Assembly (NCBI GenBank): GCA_035259385.1
Contig: DATFWL010000406.1
Location: forward strand, 1-64,000
Direction: 5' to 3'
Source: QHWK01 sp035259385
GTDB lineage: Bacteria > Acidobacteriota > Vicinamibacteria > Vicinamibacterales > CAVVIG01
Length of the DNA stretch: 64,000 nucleotides
Positions 20,130 through 29,149 of the stretch are shown here, piece by piece. Each line of letters opens with the position of its first letter. Positions within the stretch are counted from its first letter, which is position 1. The translations under genes were made by a program, and so were the position numbers. Below the pieces are notes generated by a model. The model saw only the letters and a program-made list of their open reading frames with translations. It was not told the DNA's origin and ran no database searches.

Positions 20130-22079
20130 ATGTCCGACCGCCTCGCGCCACTCTCCCCGACGTCCCATACCGCCCCGGCCATTCGGCGTCGACTGCCGAT
20201 CGGTGCTGAGCCGACGGGGGAGGACCGGAGTCACGTCCGCGTCTGGGCGCCCCGCGTGAGCCGCGTGCACGTCGTGTGTCGCAGCGCCGCGACCCAGCTG
20301 GCGGCGGAAGCGGACGGCTACTTCGGCGGCGAGTTCGACGCACGCGCCGGCGACCGCTATCAGTTCAAGCTGGACGACGACGAGAAGCTCTATCCGGATC
20401 CGGCCTCGCGCTTTCAGCCTGGGGGGCCGCACGGTCCATCCGAGATCGTCGACCCGCGTGCGTTCGAGTGGAGCGATCAGTCGTGGACCGGCGCGGCTCT
20501 CCGCGGGCAGGTCGCCTACGAAATGCACGTCGGCACCTTCACGCGCGACGGTACCTTCGCGGCGGCGGCGGCGGAACTGCGCGAGCTCGCGCGCATCGGC
20601 GTGACGCTCATCGAAGTGATGCCGCTCGCCGAGTTCGAAGGTGCGTTCGGCTGGGGATACGACGGCGTCGATCTCTACGCGCCGTCGCACTTGTACGGAA
20701 CGCCAGACGACTTCCGCGCCTTCGTGAACACCGCCCACCGCTGCGGCCTCGGCGTCATCCTCGACGTCGTCTACAACCATCTTGGTCCCGTGGGCAACTA
20801 CCTGCGGGCGTTCTCGGCGTCGTACTTCACCGATCGCTACAAGAACGAGTGGGGCGAGGCGATCAACTTCGACGGCCCCGACGCCGGGCCGGTGCGTGAG
20901 TTCTTCATCGCGAACGCGGGCTACTGGATCGACGAGTTCCACCTCGATGGGCTGCGGCTCGATGCAACACAGCAGATCTACGATTGCTCCGCCGAGCACG
21001 TCCTGACGGCGATCGGAAAGCGCGTGCGCGAGAGTGCGGGCGGCCGCGGCACGGTGATCGTCGCGGAGAACGAACCACAGGACGCCTGCCTCGTGCGTCC
21101 GATCGGCGAGGGCGGTTCCGGCCTCGACGGCCTCTGGAACGACGATTTTCACCACAGCGCGATGGTCGCACTCACCGGCCGGGCCGAGGCGTATTACAGC
21201 GACACCCGCGGCGAGCCGCAGGAGCTCATCTCGGCGGCGAAGTACGGCTACCTGTTTCAGGGGCAGTACTACGAGTGGCAGCGGAAGCCGCGCGGGACGC
21301 CGGCGTGGGGCGTCCCGCGGGAGGCCTTCGTCACATTCCTGCAGAATCATGATCAGGTTGCGAACTCAGCGCGTGGTCTCCGCGGCCACCAGCTCACGAG
21401 CCCGGGACGCTGGCGCGCGATGACGGCGCTGTTCCTGCTCATGCCGGGCACGCCGATGCTGTTTCAGGGCCAGGAATTCGCGGCCTCGGCGCCGTTTCTG
21501 TACTTCGCGGACTTCGACGGGGACCTCGCAGAGGGCGTCCGCAGCGGTCGCGGCGAATTCCTTCGCCAGTTCCCGAGCATCGCCGACCTGGAACGGCGCG
21601 GCGACGTGCTGGCCGATCCCGGCAATCCGGAAACCTTCCGGCGGTGCAAGCTCGACGTCGCCGAGCGCCGCACGCACGCAGGCGCGTACGCACTGCACAT
21701 CGATCTGCTGCGGCTGCGCCGGGAAGACGCGGCGTTCTGCGCGCCGGCGGCCCGAGGGGTCGACGGCGCCGTGCTCGCGCCGTCGGCGTTTGCCTTGCGC
21801 TTCTTCACACCAGAGCACCTCGACGATCGCGTCGTCGTCGTCAACCTCGGCCCGGATCTGACCCGCCCGTCGTACGCCGAGCCGCTGCTGGCGCCTCCGG
21901 CTGGGCGTGACTGGACCGTGCGCTGGTCGAGCGAGGATCCGCGATACGGAGGCAACGGAACGCCCGACACGTGGCCGGACGACCGCTGGTTCCTGCCAGG
22001 CGAGTCGGCGATCGTGCTCGCGCCGGGACCGAAGCGCTCGCCGTCATCGCTTCCCACGGTGTGCCGCCGCACCGCGTGA
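20130..22079 (+). CDS. treZ: Malto-oligosyltrehalose trehalohydrolase TreZ
   Basis: This 649-residue GH13 enzyme releases trehalose from maltooligosyl-trehalose. An N-terminal beta-sandwich (VRVWAPRVSRVHVV) precedes the barrel. The sequence shows FGWGYDGVDLYAPSHLYG, which is diagnostic of TreZ, nucleophile LRLDATQQIYD, acid VIVAENEP and FLQNHDQVAN. ATG 20130 has no strong ribosome site and leaves a ~35-residue leader; a slightly later start is possible. The stop overlaps the next gene as GTGA. TreY, the usual partner, is not in this window. Confidence 0.95.
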   Translation: MSDRLAPLSPTSHTAPAIRRRLPIGAEPTGEDRSHVRVWAPRVSRVHVVCRSAATQLAAEADGYFGGEFDARAGDRYQFKLDDDEKLYPDPASRFQPGGPHGPSEIVDPRAFEWSDQSWTGAALRGQVAYEMHVGTFTRDGTFAAAAAELRELARIGVTLIEVMPLAEFEGAFGWGYDGVDLYAPSHLYGTPDDFRAFVNTAHRCGLGVILDVVYNHLGPVGNYLRAFSASYFTDRYKNEWGEAINFDGPDAGPVREFFIANAGYWIDEFHLDGLRLDATQQIYDCSAEHVLTAIGKRVRESAGGRGTVIVAENEPQDACLVRPIGEGGSGLDGLWNDDFHHSAMVALTGRAEAYYSDTRGEPQELISAAKYGYLFQGQYYEWQRKPRGTPAWGVPREAFVTFLQNHDQVANSARGLRGHQLTSPGRWRAMTALFLLMPGTPMLFQGQEFAASAPFLYFADFDGDLAEGVRSGRGEFLRQFPSIADLERRGDVLADPGNPETFRRCKLDVAERRTHAGAYALHIDLLRLRREDAAFCAPAARGVDGAVLAPSAFALRFFTPEHLDDRVVVVNLGPDLTRPSYAEPLLAPPAGRDWTVRWSSEDPRYGGNGTPDTWPDDRWFLPGESAIVLAPGPKRSPSSLPTVCRRTA

Positions 22080-24133
22080 GCTCGTCCGACGACATGCTTG
22101 AGCCGATCCGCCGCATCGCCTGGCCGCCCGCAGAGGCTGCCGATCCGGAAGCGCTCGTCACGCGGGAGTTTCTGGTCGCGAACGGACTCGGCGGCTACGC
22201 CTCGGGCACCGTGTCCGGTGTCATCACGCGCCGGTATCACGGCCTCCTGATCGCGGCGCTGCCGGCCCCGCTCGGCCGGATCGTGATGTTGAGCACCGTC
22301 GCCGAGCAGCTGACGCTCGGAGACGGCCGGGAAGTCGAGATCGGCGGACGCGAGCGGTCGGGCGACGCGCCCGACGCGCGCGGCACCGGTTATCTCACCG
22401 AGTTCAGGCTCGAGGGCGGCCTGCCCGTCTGGCGCTACGACGTCGAAGGCCTCGTCATCGAGAAGCGCATTTTTCTCTCGCACATGCAGAACACCGTGCA
22501 CGTGACCTACGAGCTCGTCGCGGGCGCCGACCGCGCCGAGCTCACGCTGCGGCCGTCGGTGAATTTCCGGCGGCAGGAATTGCCGGTGAGCGAGCCGCTC
22601 GGGCAGGGGTACGAGTTCCGCGCGATCGGCGATCTCTACGAGATTTGTCTGCCGGCGAGCGAGTTGCCGCCGCTGCGGTTCAGACTGTCGGCCGCAGACG
22701 TCACGTTCACGCTGAAGGGACGGCGGCTCGACAACGTGCTCTATCCGGTGGAGGAGAGCCGCGGCTACCAGGCGCGCGGTGACCTGTGGAGCCCCGGTTA
22801 CTTCCGGTTCACGGTGTCAAAGGTGCGGTCGGCCACTCTCGTCGCGTCGACCGAGACGCCCGAAACCATGCACGTGCTCGAACCGGCCGAGGCGCTCTAC
22901 GCCGAGCGCGGGCGGCGCCGGCGGCTGGTCGCGCACGCCGCGCCGGAAGCGCGCGAAGGGGTTCCGGCGGAGCTCGTGCTCGCGGCTGATCAGTTCATCA
23001 TCACCCCTGCGGGACGTCTCGAGGAGGCGGCGCGCGCGCACGCGTACGGCGATGAGGTGCGGACCGTGATCGCCGGCTACCACTGGTTCACCGACTGGGG
23101 CCGCGACACGATGATCAGCCTCGAGGGGCTGACGCTCACCACCGGACGTCACGTCGAGGCCGGCTACATCCTGCGCACCTTCGCGCACTACGTCCGCGAC
23201 GGCCTGATCCCGAACATGTTCCCCGAGCGCGAGACCGAAGGGCTCTATCACACCGCCGACGCGACGATCTGGTTCTTCCACGCGGTGCAGCGGTACCTCG
23301 ACTACACGAACGACACGCTGACGCTCGCGATCCTGTATCCGACGCTGAAGTCGATCGTCGAGGCGCACATCCGCGGCACGCGCTTCGGCATCCACGTCGA
23401 CGAACACGACGGGCTGCTCGCACAGGGCGCGCAGGGATATCAGCTCACCTGGATGGACGCGAAGGTGGACGACTGGGTGGTGACGCCGCGGCGCGGGAAG
23501 GCCGTCGAGATCAACGCCCTGTGGTACAACGCGCTGAAGCTGATGGAGCGCTGGGCGCCCGATCACAGCGACGATGCATCGGCGTATCGCGATCGCGCGG
23601 CTCGAGTGGAGCAGTCGTTCAACGAGCGGTTCTGGTACGCGGACGGCGGCTACTGCTACGACGTCGTCGACACCGAGGGCGGCGGCAACGATGCGAAGTG
23701 CCGGCCGAACCAGGTGCTGGCGATCTCGCTCCCGCATCCGGTTCTCGCGCGCGATCGCTGGGCGCCGGTGATGCGCACCGTCTGCGATCGCCTGCTGACG
23801 TCTGTCGGTCTGCGGTCGCTGGCGCCAGGCGACCAGGAGTACAAGCCGCGCTACTTCGGCGACCTGCGCGCGCGCGACGCGGCCTACCACCAGGGCACCG
23901 TGTGGGGATGGCTCGTCGGCCCGTTCGTCGACGCCTGGCTGAAGGTGTTCCCGGACGATCGGGACGGCGCCCGGCACGTGATCGATGGCTTCGTGCCTCA
24001 TCTTGACGAGGCGTGTGTCGGATCGGTGAGCGAGGTGTTCGACGCCGAAGCGCCGTACACCGCGCGCGGCTGTATTGCACAGGCGTGGAGCGTGGCTGAA
24101 CTGTTACGGGTCTGGGTACGCCTCTTGCGATAG
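22076..24133 (+). CDS. Glycogen debranching enzyme (amylo-alpha-1,6-glucosidase type)
   Basis: This 685-residue protein has the N-terminal GDE domain (EFLVANGLGGYASGTVSG, about residues 25-42) and the C-terminal (alpha/alpha)6 glucosidase domain with WFTDWGRDTMISLEGL at about residue 340 and EVFDAEAPYTARGC near the end. It removes alpha-1,6 branches of glycogen or similar glucans. GTG 22076 overlaps the treZ stop by four bases; ATG 22094 is the alternative. Together the pair suggests glycogen-to-trehalose conversion. Confidence 0.92.
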   Translation: MSSSDDMLEPIRRIAWPPAEAADPEALVTREFLVANGLGGYASGTVSGVITRRYHGLLIAALPAPLGRIVMLSTVAEQLTLGDGREVEIGGRERSGDAPDARGTGYLTEFRLEGGLPVWRYDVEGLVIEKRIFLSHMQNTVHVTYELVAGADRAELTLRPSVNFRRQELPVSEPLGQGYEFRAIGDLYEICLPASELPPLRFRLSAADVTFTLKGRRLDNVLYPVEESRGYQARGDLWSPGYFRFTVSKVRSATLVASTETPETMHVLEPAEALYAERGRRRRLVAHAAPEAREGVPAELVLAADQFIITPAGRLEEAARAHAYGDEVRTVIAGYHWFTDWGRDTMISLEGLTLTTGRHVEAGYILRTFAHYVRDGLIPNMFPERETEGLYHTADATIWFFHAVQRYLDYTNDTLTLAILYPTLKSIVEAHIRGTRFGIHVDEHDGLLAQGAQGYQLTWMDAKVDDWVVTPRRGKAVEINALWYNALKLMERWAPDHSDDASAYRDRAARVEQSFNERFWYADGGYCYDVVDTEGGGNDAKCRPNQVLAISLPHPVLARDRWAPVMRTVCDRLLTSVGLRSLAPGDQEYKPRYFGDLRARDAAYHQGTVWGWLVGPFVDAWLKVFPDDRDGARHVIDGFVPHLDEACVGSVSEVFDAEAPYTARGCIAQAWSVAELLRVWVRLLR

Positions 24134-24170
24134 TAGCGCCGAGTGTGACTGTAACGTTGAGGAGGCGTCT

Positions 24171-24449
24171 ATGGCGAAAGATCGGACTCAGTCTGGAATA
24201 CTCGGCGATATCACTCCGAAGGATCATGCGAAGAACGACCGGACCGCATTCACGCCGAAGACACGCGGTCCTCACGAAGATGTCCAGGCGATGGAAGGCG
24301 GATCGCGGCACGATGACACCGAGCATTCGGGTTCGCGCGATGTGACGGAAGGAGTCACTGGTGGCCTCGGCACCGAGACCGGCGGCACGCGTAACTTTCG
24401 CAGCGGCACCGGCGTGACAGGCGGCGATATCGGGAATCGGCCCGAGTAA
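24171..24449 (+). CDS. Small glycine-rich hydrophilic protein
   Basis: This 92-residue protein is highly charged and polar, with many Gly, Thr, Asp and His residues, no hydrophobic core and a repetitive tail (GGLGTETGG, GTGVTGGD). It is probably disordered. The ribosome site is strong: GAGGAGG five bases before ATG 24171. I do not recognise the family. Similar hydrophilic proteins are often stress or desiccation related, and it follows trehalose genes, but the role is unknown. Confidence 0.75.
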   Translation: MAKDRTQSGILGDITPKDHAKNDRTAFTPKTRGPHEDVQAMEGGSRHDDTEHSGSRDVTEGVTGGLGTETGGTRNFRSGTGVTGGDIGNRPE

Positions 24450-24459
24450 AGCGGGAGTC

Positions 24460-24535
24460 GGGGTTGGGGGCTAGGGGGCTCGGGGCTAGCTGCGATCGAG
24501 TCATTGACGGCCAGCCCCTAGTCCCTAGCCCCTCA
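24460..24535. repeat. GGGGCTAGGG-type hairpin (family D, copy 2)
   Basis: Left part GGGGTTGGGGGCTAGGGGGC (from 24460) and right part CAGCCCCTAGTCCCTAGCCC (24511-24530) are imperfect complements and could form a stable hairpin. It fills the gap between two small genes, so it may act as a terminator-like or RNA-stabilising element. Confidence 0.7.
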
Positions 24536-24555
24536 CACCGTCAGTGAGGCAACCC

Positions 24556-24843
24556 ATGCGTCGCATTCTCTGGATCGTGATGATTACCGCGCTGCTCCTG
24601 GCGGCGTTCGTCGCCGGCGGCTATGCCGCGGTGAAGTCGTACCAGTTCACCGGCACCGTGAAGGCAGCTGACGCCGGCACGCTGACGGTGGAGAAGAGCG
24701 CCAAGGAAACCTGGATCTTCGAGGTCCCGAAGGACACGAAGGGCACGGCCAAGGTCGGCGACAAGGTGACCGTCTACTACAAGATGGTCGCCACCGAGAT
24801 CGAGGCCAAGCCACCGACGCCGACCGCCACGAAGAAGAAGTAG
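24556..24843 (+). CDS. Small secreted or membrane-anchored beta-barrel-like protein
   Basis: This 95-residue protein has an N-terminal hydrophobic segment (WIVMITALLLAAFVAGGYAA) and then a short beta-rich domain (YQFTGTVKAADAGTLTVEK, KVGDKVTVYYKM) that resembles an OB-like barrel, ending in a Pro/Thr/Lys tail. ATG 24556 is preferred because GAGG lies six bases upstream; GTG 24544 is possible. It would sit on the periplasmic side of the inner membrane. Function unknown. Confidence 0.8.
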   Translation: MRRILWIVMITALLLAAFVAGGYAAVKSYQFTGTVKAADAGTLTVEKSAKETWIFEVPKDTKGTAKVGDKVTVYYKMVATEIEAKPPTPTATKKK

Positions 24844-24865
24844 CGCGAAGCGTCGTCGCCAGGCG

Positions 24866-25270
24866 TCACGTCTTGCCCTTCAGTTTCCGCAATGCGCGCC
24901 GCTCGCGTTTGTCCGGCGCGTGCAAGGGCGTGCTCGCCGCGCGGAACATCCGCTCCATCCGTCTTGCCTCGATCTCTTCAGGTGTCGGAGGCGGCGTCAG
25001 GTCCTCGTACAGCTGCCGCGCCTCTGCCTTCGCCACGTGCTGCGCCGCGAACTGCACCAGGCGCACGCGCTGTTTCCGTCCGAATGGCCTGCTGATCAGG
25101 ATCTCATCGCCGGCATGCATCCGCCGGTTCGGCTTCGCCGGCTGACCGTTGACCTCGATCTTCCCGCTGCGGCATGCCTTCTGCGCCTCCGATCGCGTCC
25201 GGAAGAGGCACGCGATGTCGAGCCAGACGTCGAGCCGCATCGCGTCATCAGTAGCCGCATCGTCAACCAT
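24866..25270 (-). CDS. hslR: S4-domain RNA-binding protein, Hsp15-like
   Basis: This 134-residue protein has an S4 domain at residues 11-70 (RLDVWLDIACLFRTRSEAQK, GKIEVNGQPAKPNRRMHAGD) and a basic C-terminal tail (ERRALRKLKGKT). Hsp15 binds stalled 50S subunits carrying nascent chains and helps recycle them. The start at 25270 gives a short acidic leader before the domain; an internal ATG at residue 11 is an alternative. It is convergent with the small gene upstream. Confidence 0.88.
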   Translation of the reverse strand: MVDDAATDDAMRLDVWLDIACLFRTRSEAQKACRSGKIEVNGQPAKPNRRMHAGDEILISRPFGRKQRVRLVQFAAQHVAKAEARQLYEDLTPPPTPEEIEARRMERMFRAASTPLHAPDKRERRALRKLKGKT

Positions 25271-25294
25271 CGCTCGCGGTCATTGTACCGGCAT

Positions 25295-25422
25295 GCCGAG
25301 AACGCAAAGACCGCAGAGACCGCAAAGAAAAAATTTCGCAGTGTGACAGCTTCGTGGACAGGAGCGTGACGATGTAAACCTGAAGAGATCTGCGTGCTCT
25401 GCGGTCTTTGCGGACTCGGCGT
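25295..25422. repeat. GCAGAGA-type hairpin (family A, copy 2)
   Basis: Left arm GCCGAGAACGCAAAGACCGC (from 25296) and right arm CTCTGCGGTCTTTGCGGACT (from 25397) are inverted repeats, matching at about 27 of 33 positions. They enclose about 60 bp of less ordered, AT-richer sequence. The element fills the gap between hslR and the lactate permease gene. Confidence 0.8.
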
Positions 25423-25435
25423 TCCATGATTTCTT

Positions 25436-27115
25436 TCACTTGGGCGGAGGCACCGCGCCGGGAAACGCATACGCGAAGAGCAGTGCGACGATGCCCATCA
25501 CGACCATCAGCAGCACGCTGTGCTTGATCGTGAAGCGGAACAGACGACTCTCGTCCGCCCTCGTCATCCCCGTCGCTGCGACCGCGACGGCGATGCTCTG
25601 CACCGAGATCATCTTGCCCATCACGCCGGCAGCGGAGTTGACCGACGCCATCAGGACCGGATTGACCGCGAGGGCGTTCGCGGTCACCACCTGCAGGTTG
25701 CCGAAGAGCGCGTTGGCTGACGTGTCGCTGCCGGTCAGGAACACGCCCAGCCACCCGACAACCGCGCCGAAGAACGGGAAGGCGGCGCCGGTTGCGGCCA
25801 GCTGCAGGCCGAGCGTGGACGTCATGCCCGAGTAGTTCATCAGGTAGGCGAGGCCGAGCATCGACGCGATGGTGAGCATCGCGAACTTCAGCTGGCCGAA
25901 CGTCGCGACATAGATGCTGGCCAGCTTCGACGGCCTGACGCGCAGCACCGCCGCCGCCGCCAGCGTGGCGATGAAGCAGGCCGTTCCGGAGGCGGTCAGC
26001 CAGTTGAACGTGAACACCGCTGCGTACGGCGACGCGGTCGTGGTCACCGGCGGAATGCGGGTGATGGCATTGTGAAGGCCGGGCACGAAGAGTCCGTTCA
26101 TCACCGTCGGGCTCTTCGGGAACAGCGACGGCAGCATCGCGTGCGTGCGGGCGTCGATCGCGTTCTTGATCGACGGCGCCCCGACGGCGAGCACGAAGAC
26201 GACCAGCAGCAAGTACGGAGACCACGCGACGAGAATCTCGCCCGGCGAGTAGCGCCCTGGCGTCCGGGCAGCCGGCTGATCGCCCTCGAGCCGCATGACC
26301 CGCGCCGGCCGCCACAGCTTCAGCACCGCCACCATCACGATGATGCAGGTCAGCGAGCTCAGGATGTCCGTGAGGTCGGGCCCGATGAAGTTCGAGGCGA
26401 AAAACTGCATGCCCGCGAACGACAGCCCGCAGGCGACGATCGCCGGCAGCACCTCGAGCGCGCGCGCCGGTCCGGCCATGACCACGAGCAGGTAGGCAGG
26501 GATGATCACCGAGATGATCGCGCAGAGCCGCCCGACCATCGCGCTGAGCGCCATGATCGGCAGTCCGGTCACGTTCGCGAGCGTCACGATCGGAATGCCG
26601 ATCGATCCGAAGGCGACCGGTGCGGTGTTCGCGAGCAGGCACATGCCGGCCGCGAAGAACGGATCGAACCCGAGGCCGGCGAGCATCGCCCCGGACACGG
26701 CGACCGGCGCGCCGAAGCCCGCCGCGCCTTCGATGAACGCGCCGAACGAGAACGCGATGAACAGCGCCTGCAGGCGCCGATCGTCGGTGAGGCTGCCGAC
26801 CGAGTCCTTGATGACGTCGAACTTGCCGGTGTCGACCGCCAGCCGGTAGAGCATGATCGACGCGAAGACGATCCAGGCGATCGGAAACAGGCCGTAGGCG
26901 GCGCCGTAGAGAATCGAGACGATGGCCAGTCGCGCTGGCATGCCGTAGACGGTGAGGGCGACGATCAGCGCCGACCCCAGCGCGGCGAGCGCCGACATCC
27001 ACGCGGGCTTCCGCAGCACACCGAGCATCAGGAACAGCACGAAGATCGGCACGGCTGCCGCGACCGTCGACGCGCCCAGACTTCCAGCCAGCGGTTGGTA
27101 GTTGTGCTGCCACAT
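25436..27115 (-). CDS. lldP: L-lactate permease family transporter
   Basis: This 559-residue inner-membrane protein has 12-14 hydrophobic segments and LctP hallmarks: FGAFIEGAAGFGAPVAVSGA near residue 123, the LTGSDTSANALFGNLQ motif near residue 460 and an N-terminal YQPLAGSLGAS. The family takes up lactate and glycolate by proton symport. ATG 27115 gives the standard N-terminus. No lactate dehydrogenase gene is next to it; hairpin repeats lie on both sides. Confidence 0.92.
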   Translation of the reverse strand: MWQHNYQPLAGSLGASTVAAAVPIFVLFLMLGVLRKPAWMSALAALGSALIVALTVYGMPARLAIVSILYGAAYGLFPIAWIVFASIMLYRLAVDTGKFDVIKDSVGSLTDDRRLQALFIAFSFGAFIEGAAGFGAPVAVSGAMLAGLGFDPFFAAGMCLLANTAPVAFGSIGIPIVTLANVTGLPIMALSAMVGRLCAIISVIIPAYLLVVMAGPARALEVLPAIVACGLSFAGMQFFASNFIGPDLTDILSSLTCIIVMVAVLKLWRPARVMRLEGDQPAARTPGRYSPGEILVAWSPYLLLVVFVLAVGAPSIKNAIDARTHAMLPSLFPKSPTVMNGLFVPGLHNAITRIPPVTTTASPYAAVFTFNWLTASGTACFIATLAAAAVLRVRPSKLASIYVATFGQLKFAMLTIASMLGLAYLMNYSGMTSTLGLQLAATGAAFPFFGAVVGWLGVFLTGSDTSANALFGNLQVVTANALAVNPVLMASVNSAAGVMGKMISVQSIAVAVAATGMTRADESRLFRFTIKHSVLLMVVMGIVALLFAYAFPGAVPPPK

Positions 27116-27154
27116 AGACGGCGGAGTATAGCCGACTCGACGCGAAGCAGAGGT

Positions 27155-27198
27155 TCTAGAGTTCTAGAGTTCTCGGTTCCTGGTTCCTGGTTCACGGA
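27155..27198. repeat. GAGTTCTA/GGTTCCT short tandem repeats (family F)
   Basis: GAGTTCTA-type 8-mers (GTTCTAGAGTTCTAGAGTTC) are followed by three GGTTCCT-type units. It lies just upstream of the lactate permease start, followed by a single GCAGAGA-type arm (27246-27287). Confidence 0.7.
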
Positions 27199-27245
27199 GG
27201 TCAGGGCCTACTCGCAGGCTGGGTGGATTCGACGTAAAGCGACTC

Positions 27246-27287
27246 GAGATCTCTGCGCGCTCTGCGTTCTCTGCGGTTGCTTTCGCC
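27246..27287. repeat. Single TCTCTGCG-type arm (family A, copy 3)
   Basis: GATCTCTGCGCGCTCTGCGT and then TCTCTGCGGTTGC repeat the right-arm wording of the hairpins at 17908 and 25295, without a clear partner arm nearby. Confidence 0.65.
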
Positions 27288-27331
27288 GAAGGGGTCAGTC
27301 GTATGCCGGGAGGATTTGGAGGCCAGCGTCT

Positions 27332-28630
27332 GTGAAGTACCATCGACACGTGGACAGAACGCCGCCGGTTCTGGGGGCAGCGGCCCTCGCTGTCGCAATC
27401 GGCGCGGTCACTGGCCTCGTCGCGCAGCGGCGCGACGCGTTCTCCGCGTCGCGCGAGCATCCGGCGATTGCCTACGGCGCGCGCGAAGGCGACAATCCCA
27501 TCCGCCGCCTGGACGACGCGCTGGCCGCGGGGCAGGCCCGTCTCGAGTTCGACGGGGACACGGGCCGCGGCTATCTCAGGGCGGTCCTCGACGCGCTGCG
27601 CATCGGCGCCGAGTCGCAGCTCCTCGTCTTCTCCGAGACCAGCAATCAGGCGACCCGCATCAACCCCGCGCATCCGCGCGCGATCTACTTCAACGATCGC
27701 GTCGCGGTCGGCTGGGTCCCCGGCACCGAGATCCTCGAGCTGGCGGCGCAGGACGCCGAGCAGGGTGTCGTGTTCTACACGCTTCCGCAGAAAGCAGACG
27801 CCGCGCCGCGCTTCACCCGTCGCACCGACTGCCTGCTGTGCCATCTCACCTGGGACACGCTGGCCGTGCCCGGACTGATGACCATCAGCACCTTCCCGAT
27901 GTCGGACGATCCGAACGCGTACGCCGACGGGGTGGTCGTGGATCACCGCACGTCGATCGCCGACCGATGGGGCGGCTGGTACGTCACCGGCCGGCTCGTG
28001 CCGTCGCGTCACATGGGCAATGTGCCTGTGATCCGGCCGGCGGCCGCTCTCCCGAAGACACGGCAGCCGGCGCCGAAGCTCGAGTCGGTCGCGCCGCGGC
28101 TCGAGTCGCCGGATATGTATCCGTCGCGGCACAGCGACGTCGCGGCGCTGATGGTGCTGAATCACCAGACGCAGGCGACGAACCTCTTGACGTGGGTCGA
28201 CTGGGAGACGCGCGTCGCGCTCGCCGACAAGACGCCATTCGATCGCGTGGACGAGGCGATTCGAGAACTGGTCGACTATTTTCTGTTCGTGGACGAAGCC
28301 CCAATCGTGTCGCCGATGGCTGGCGCGTCGGGGTTTGCCGAGCGGTTCGCCGCGCTGGGCCCGCGTGACAGCGCCGGGCGGTCGCTGCGGCAACTCGATC
28401 TCATCACTCGGCTGATGCGCTTTCCGTGCAGTTACATGATCTACAGTGAAGCGTTCGACGCGCTCCCGCCGCCGGCGCGCGAGCGGGTTTACGACCGCAT
28501 GTGGAAGATCCTGTCGGGCCAGGACCCGGACCGCCGATACGCGCGGCTGCCGGCCGCCGACCGGCGCGCCGTGATCGAGATCCTGCGCGCCACGCGGCCC
28601 GGGTTGCCGGAGTATTTTCAGGCGCAGTAG
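27332..28630 (+). CDS. Exported c-type heme protein of unknown function
   Basis: This 432-residue protein has an N-terminal hydrophobic segment (PPVLGAAALAVAIGAVTGLV), so it is probably periplasmic. A single heme-binding CLLCH lies at about residue 169 (TDCLLCHLTWDT). The rest is a large soluble region with conserved-looking Trp and His residues (DRWGGWYVTGRLVPSRHMGN). GTG 27332 is chosen because GGAGG lies nine bases upstream; GTG 27350 is an alternative. I do not recognise the exact family. A redox or electron-transfer role is inferred from the heme motif only. Confidence 0.85.
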   Translation: MKYHRHVDRTPPVLGAAALAVAIGAVTGLVAQRRDAFSASREHPAIAYGAREGDNPIRRLDDALAAGQARLEFDGDTGRGYLRAVLDALRIGAESQLLVFSETSNQATRINPAHPRAIYFNDRVAVGWVPGTEILELAAQDAEQGVVFYTLPQKADAAPRFTRRTDCLLCHLTWDTLAVPGLMTISTFPMSDDPNAYADGVVVDHRTSIADRWGGWYVTGRLVPSRHMGNVPVIRPAAALPKTRQPAPKLESVAPRLESPDMYPSRHSDVAALMVLNHQTQATNLLTWVDWETRVALADKTPFDRVDEAIRELVDYFLFVDEAPIVSPMAGASGFAERFAALGPRDSAGRSLRQLDLITRLMRFPCSYMIYSEAFDALPPPARERVYDRMWKILSGQDPDRRYARLPAADRRAVIEILRATRPGLPEYFQAQ

Positions 28631-28650
28631 GGGCTGGGGGCTGGGGGAAG
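28631..28650. repeat. GGGGCTGGGG-type repeat (family D, copy 3)
   Basis: GGGGCTGGGGGCTGGGGGAA follows the stop codon of the heme-protein gene directly. It uses the same words as the repeats at 8890 and 24460. Confidence 0.55.
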
Positions 28651-28691
28651 GCTACGGACTCGCAACGCCGAGCTCCTCGGAAATCCCTTAT

Positions 28692-28719
28692 TTGCGATCT
28701 CGGCCAAAAGGCGTATTAT
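28692..28719 (+). promoter_or_regulatory. Putative sigma-70-type promoter
   Basis: TTGCGA (28692-28697) and TATTAT (28714-28719) are 16 bp apart, in a locally AT-rich stretch that stands out from its surroundings. It would give a leader of about 45 nt before the small gene at 28772. Confidence 0.55.
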
Positions 28720-28771
28720 AAAACCCTTACCTGTGGTCGGCGTGGTCCTGGCGATTCCCGAAGGAGTCCAG

Positions 28772-28999
28772 ATGATTACGCTTGCTGAGCCGATCGACCT
28801 CGATACCTTGCGAATCCGCTACGAGTTCATGTCGTCGCCCGCTTTCAGCGCGTCGGTGGAGAAGGTCGCCGCGCAGTTTCACATCTGCTCCCGTCACGCT
28901 CGCGTCGCGCTCGAATCGCTGGCCGACGAGGGGTTCCTGACGCGCATGCCGGACGGCCGCTACGTACACGTCGGCGGCGCGGCGTCGAAGCAAGCCTGA
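28772..28999 (+). CDS. Small winged-helix-like protein
   Basis: This 75-residue protein has a helix-turn-helix-like middle (VEKVAAQFHICSRHARVALE) and a wing-like end (GFLTRMPDGRYVHVGG). AAGGAG lies five bases before ATG 28772, ruling out the longer upstream frame. It shares a spacing pattern with the 74-residue protein at 39836 (a RIxxEF element, an LxxL helix, then PxGxYVxxG), so the two look like paralogs. It may bind DNA or another protein; no target is evident. Confidence 0.78.
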   Translation: MITLAEPIDLDTLRIRYEFMSSPAFSASVEKVAAQFHICSRHARVALESLADEGFLTRMPDGRYVHVGGAASKQA

Positions 29000-29149
29000 T
29001 CGTCCCGCCGGTCGGCGCCCATCCTCTCGTGCGTCGCGCCGCTGTTGCGCGGTTCGTTCGCGCGTCCCCTCGAAATACATCGACTGCCGCGGCATGAATG
29101 ATCCAGCCGTTGCGCCGACGACGTGCGATGACATACATCTACAGAGCCG

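Noticed and set aside
17973..21350. Very long minus-strand open frame (1125 codons) opposite the hybrid kinase and treZ
   Set aside because: It is an antisense shadow of two clearly conserved genes. High GC removes stops in this frame, and no domain or motif is recognisable in it.
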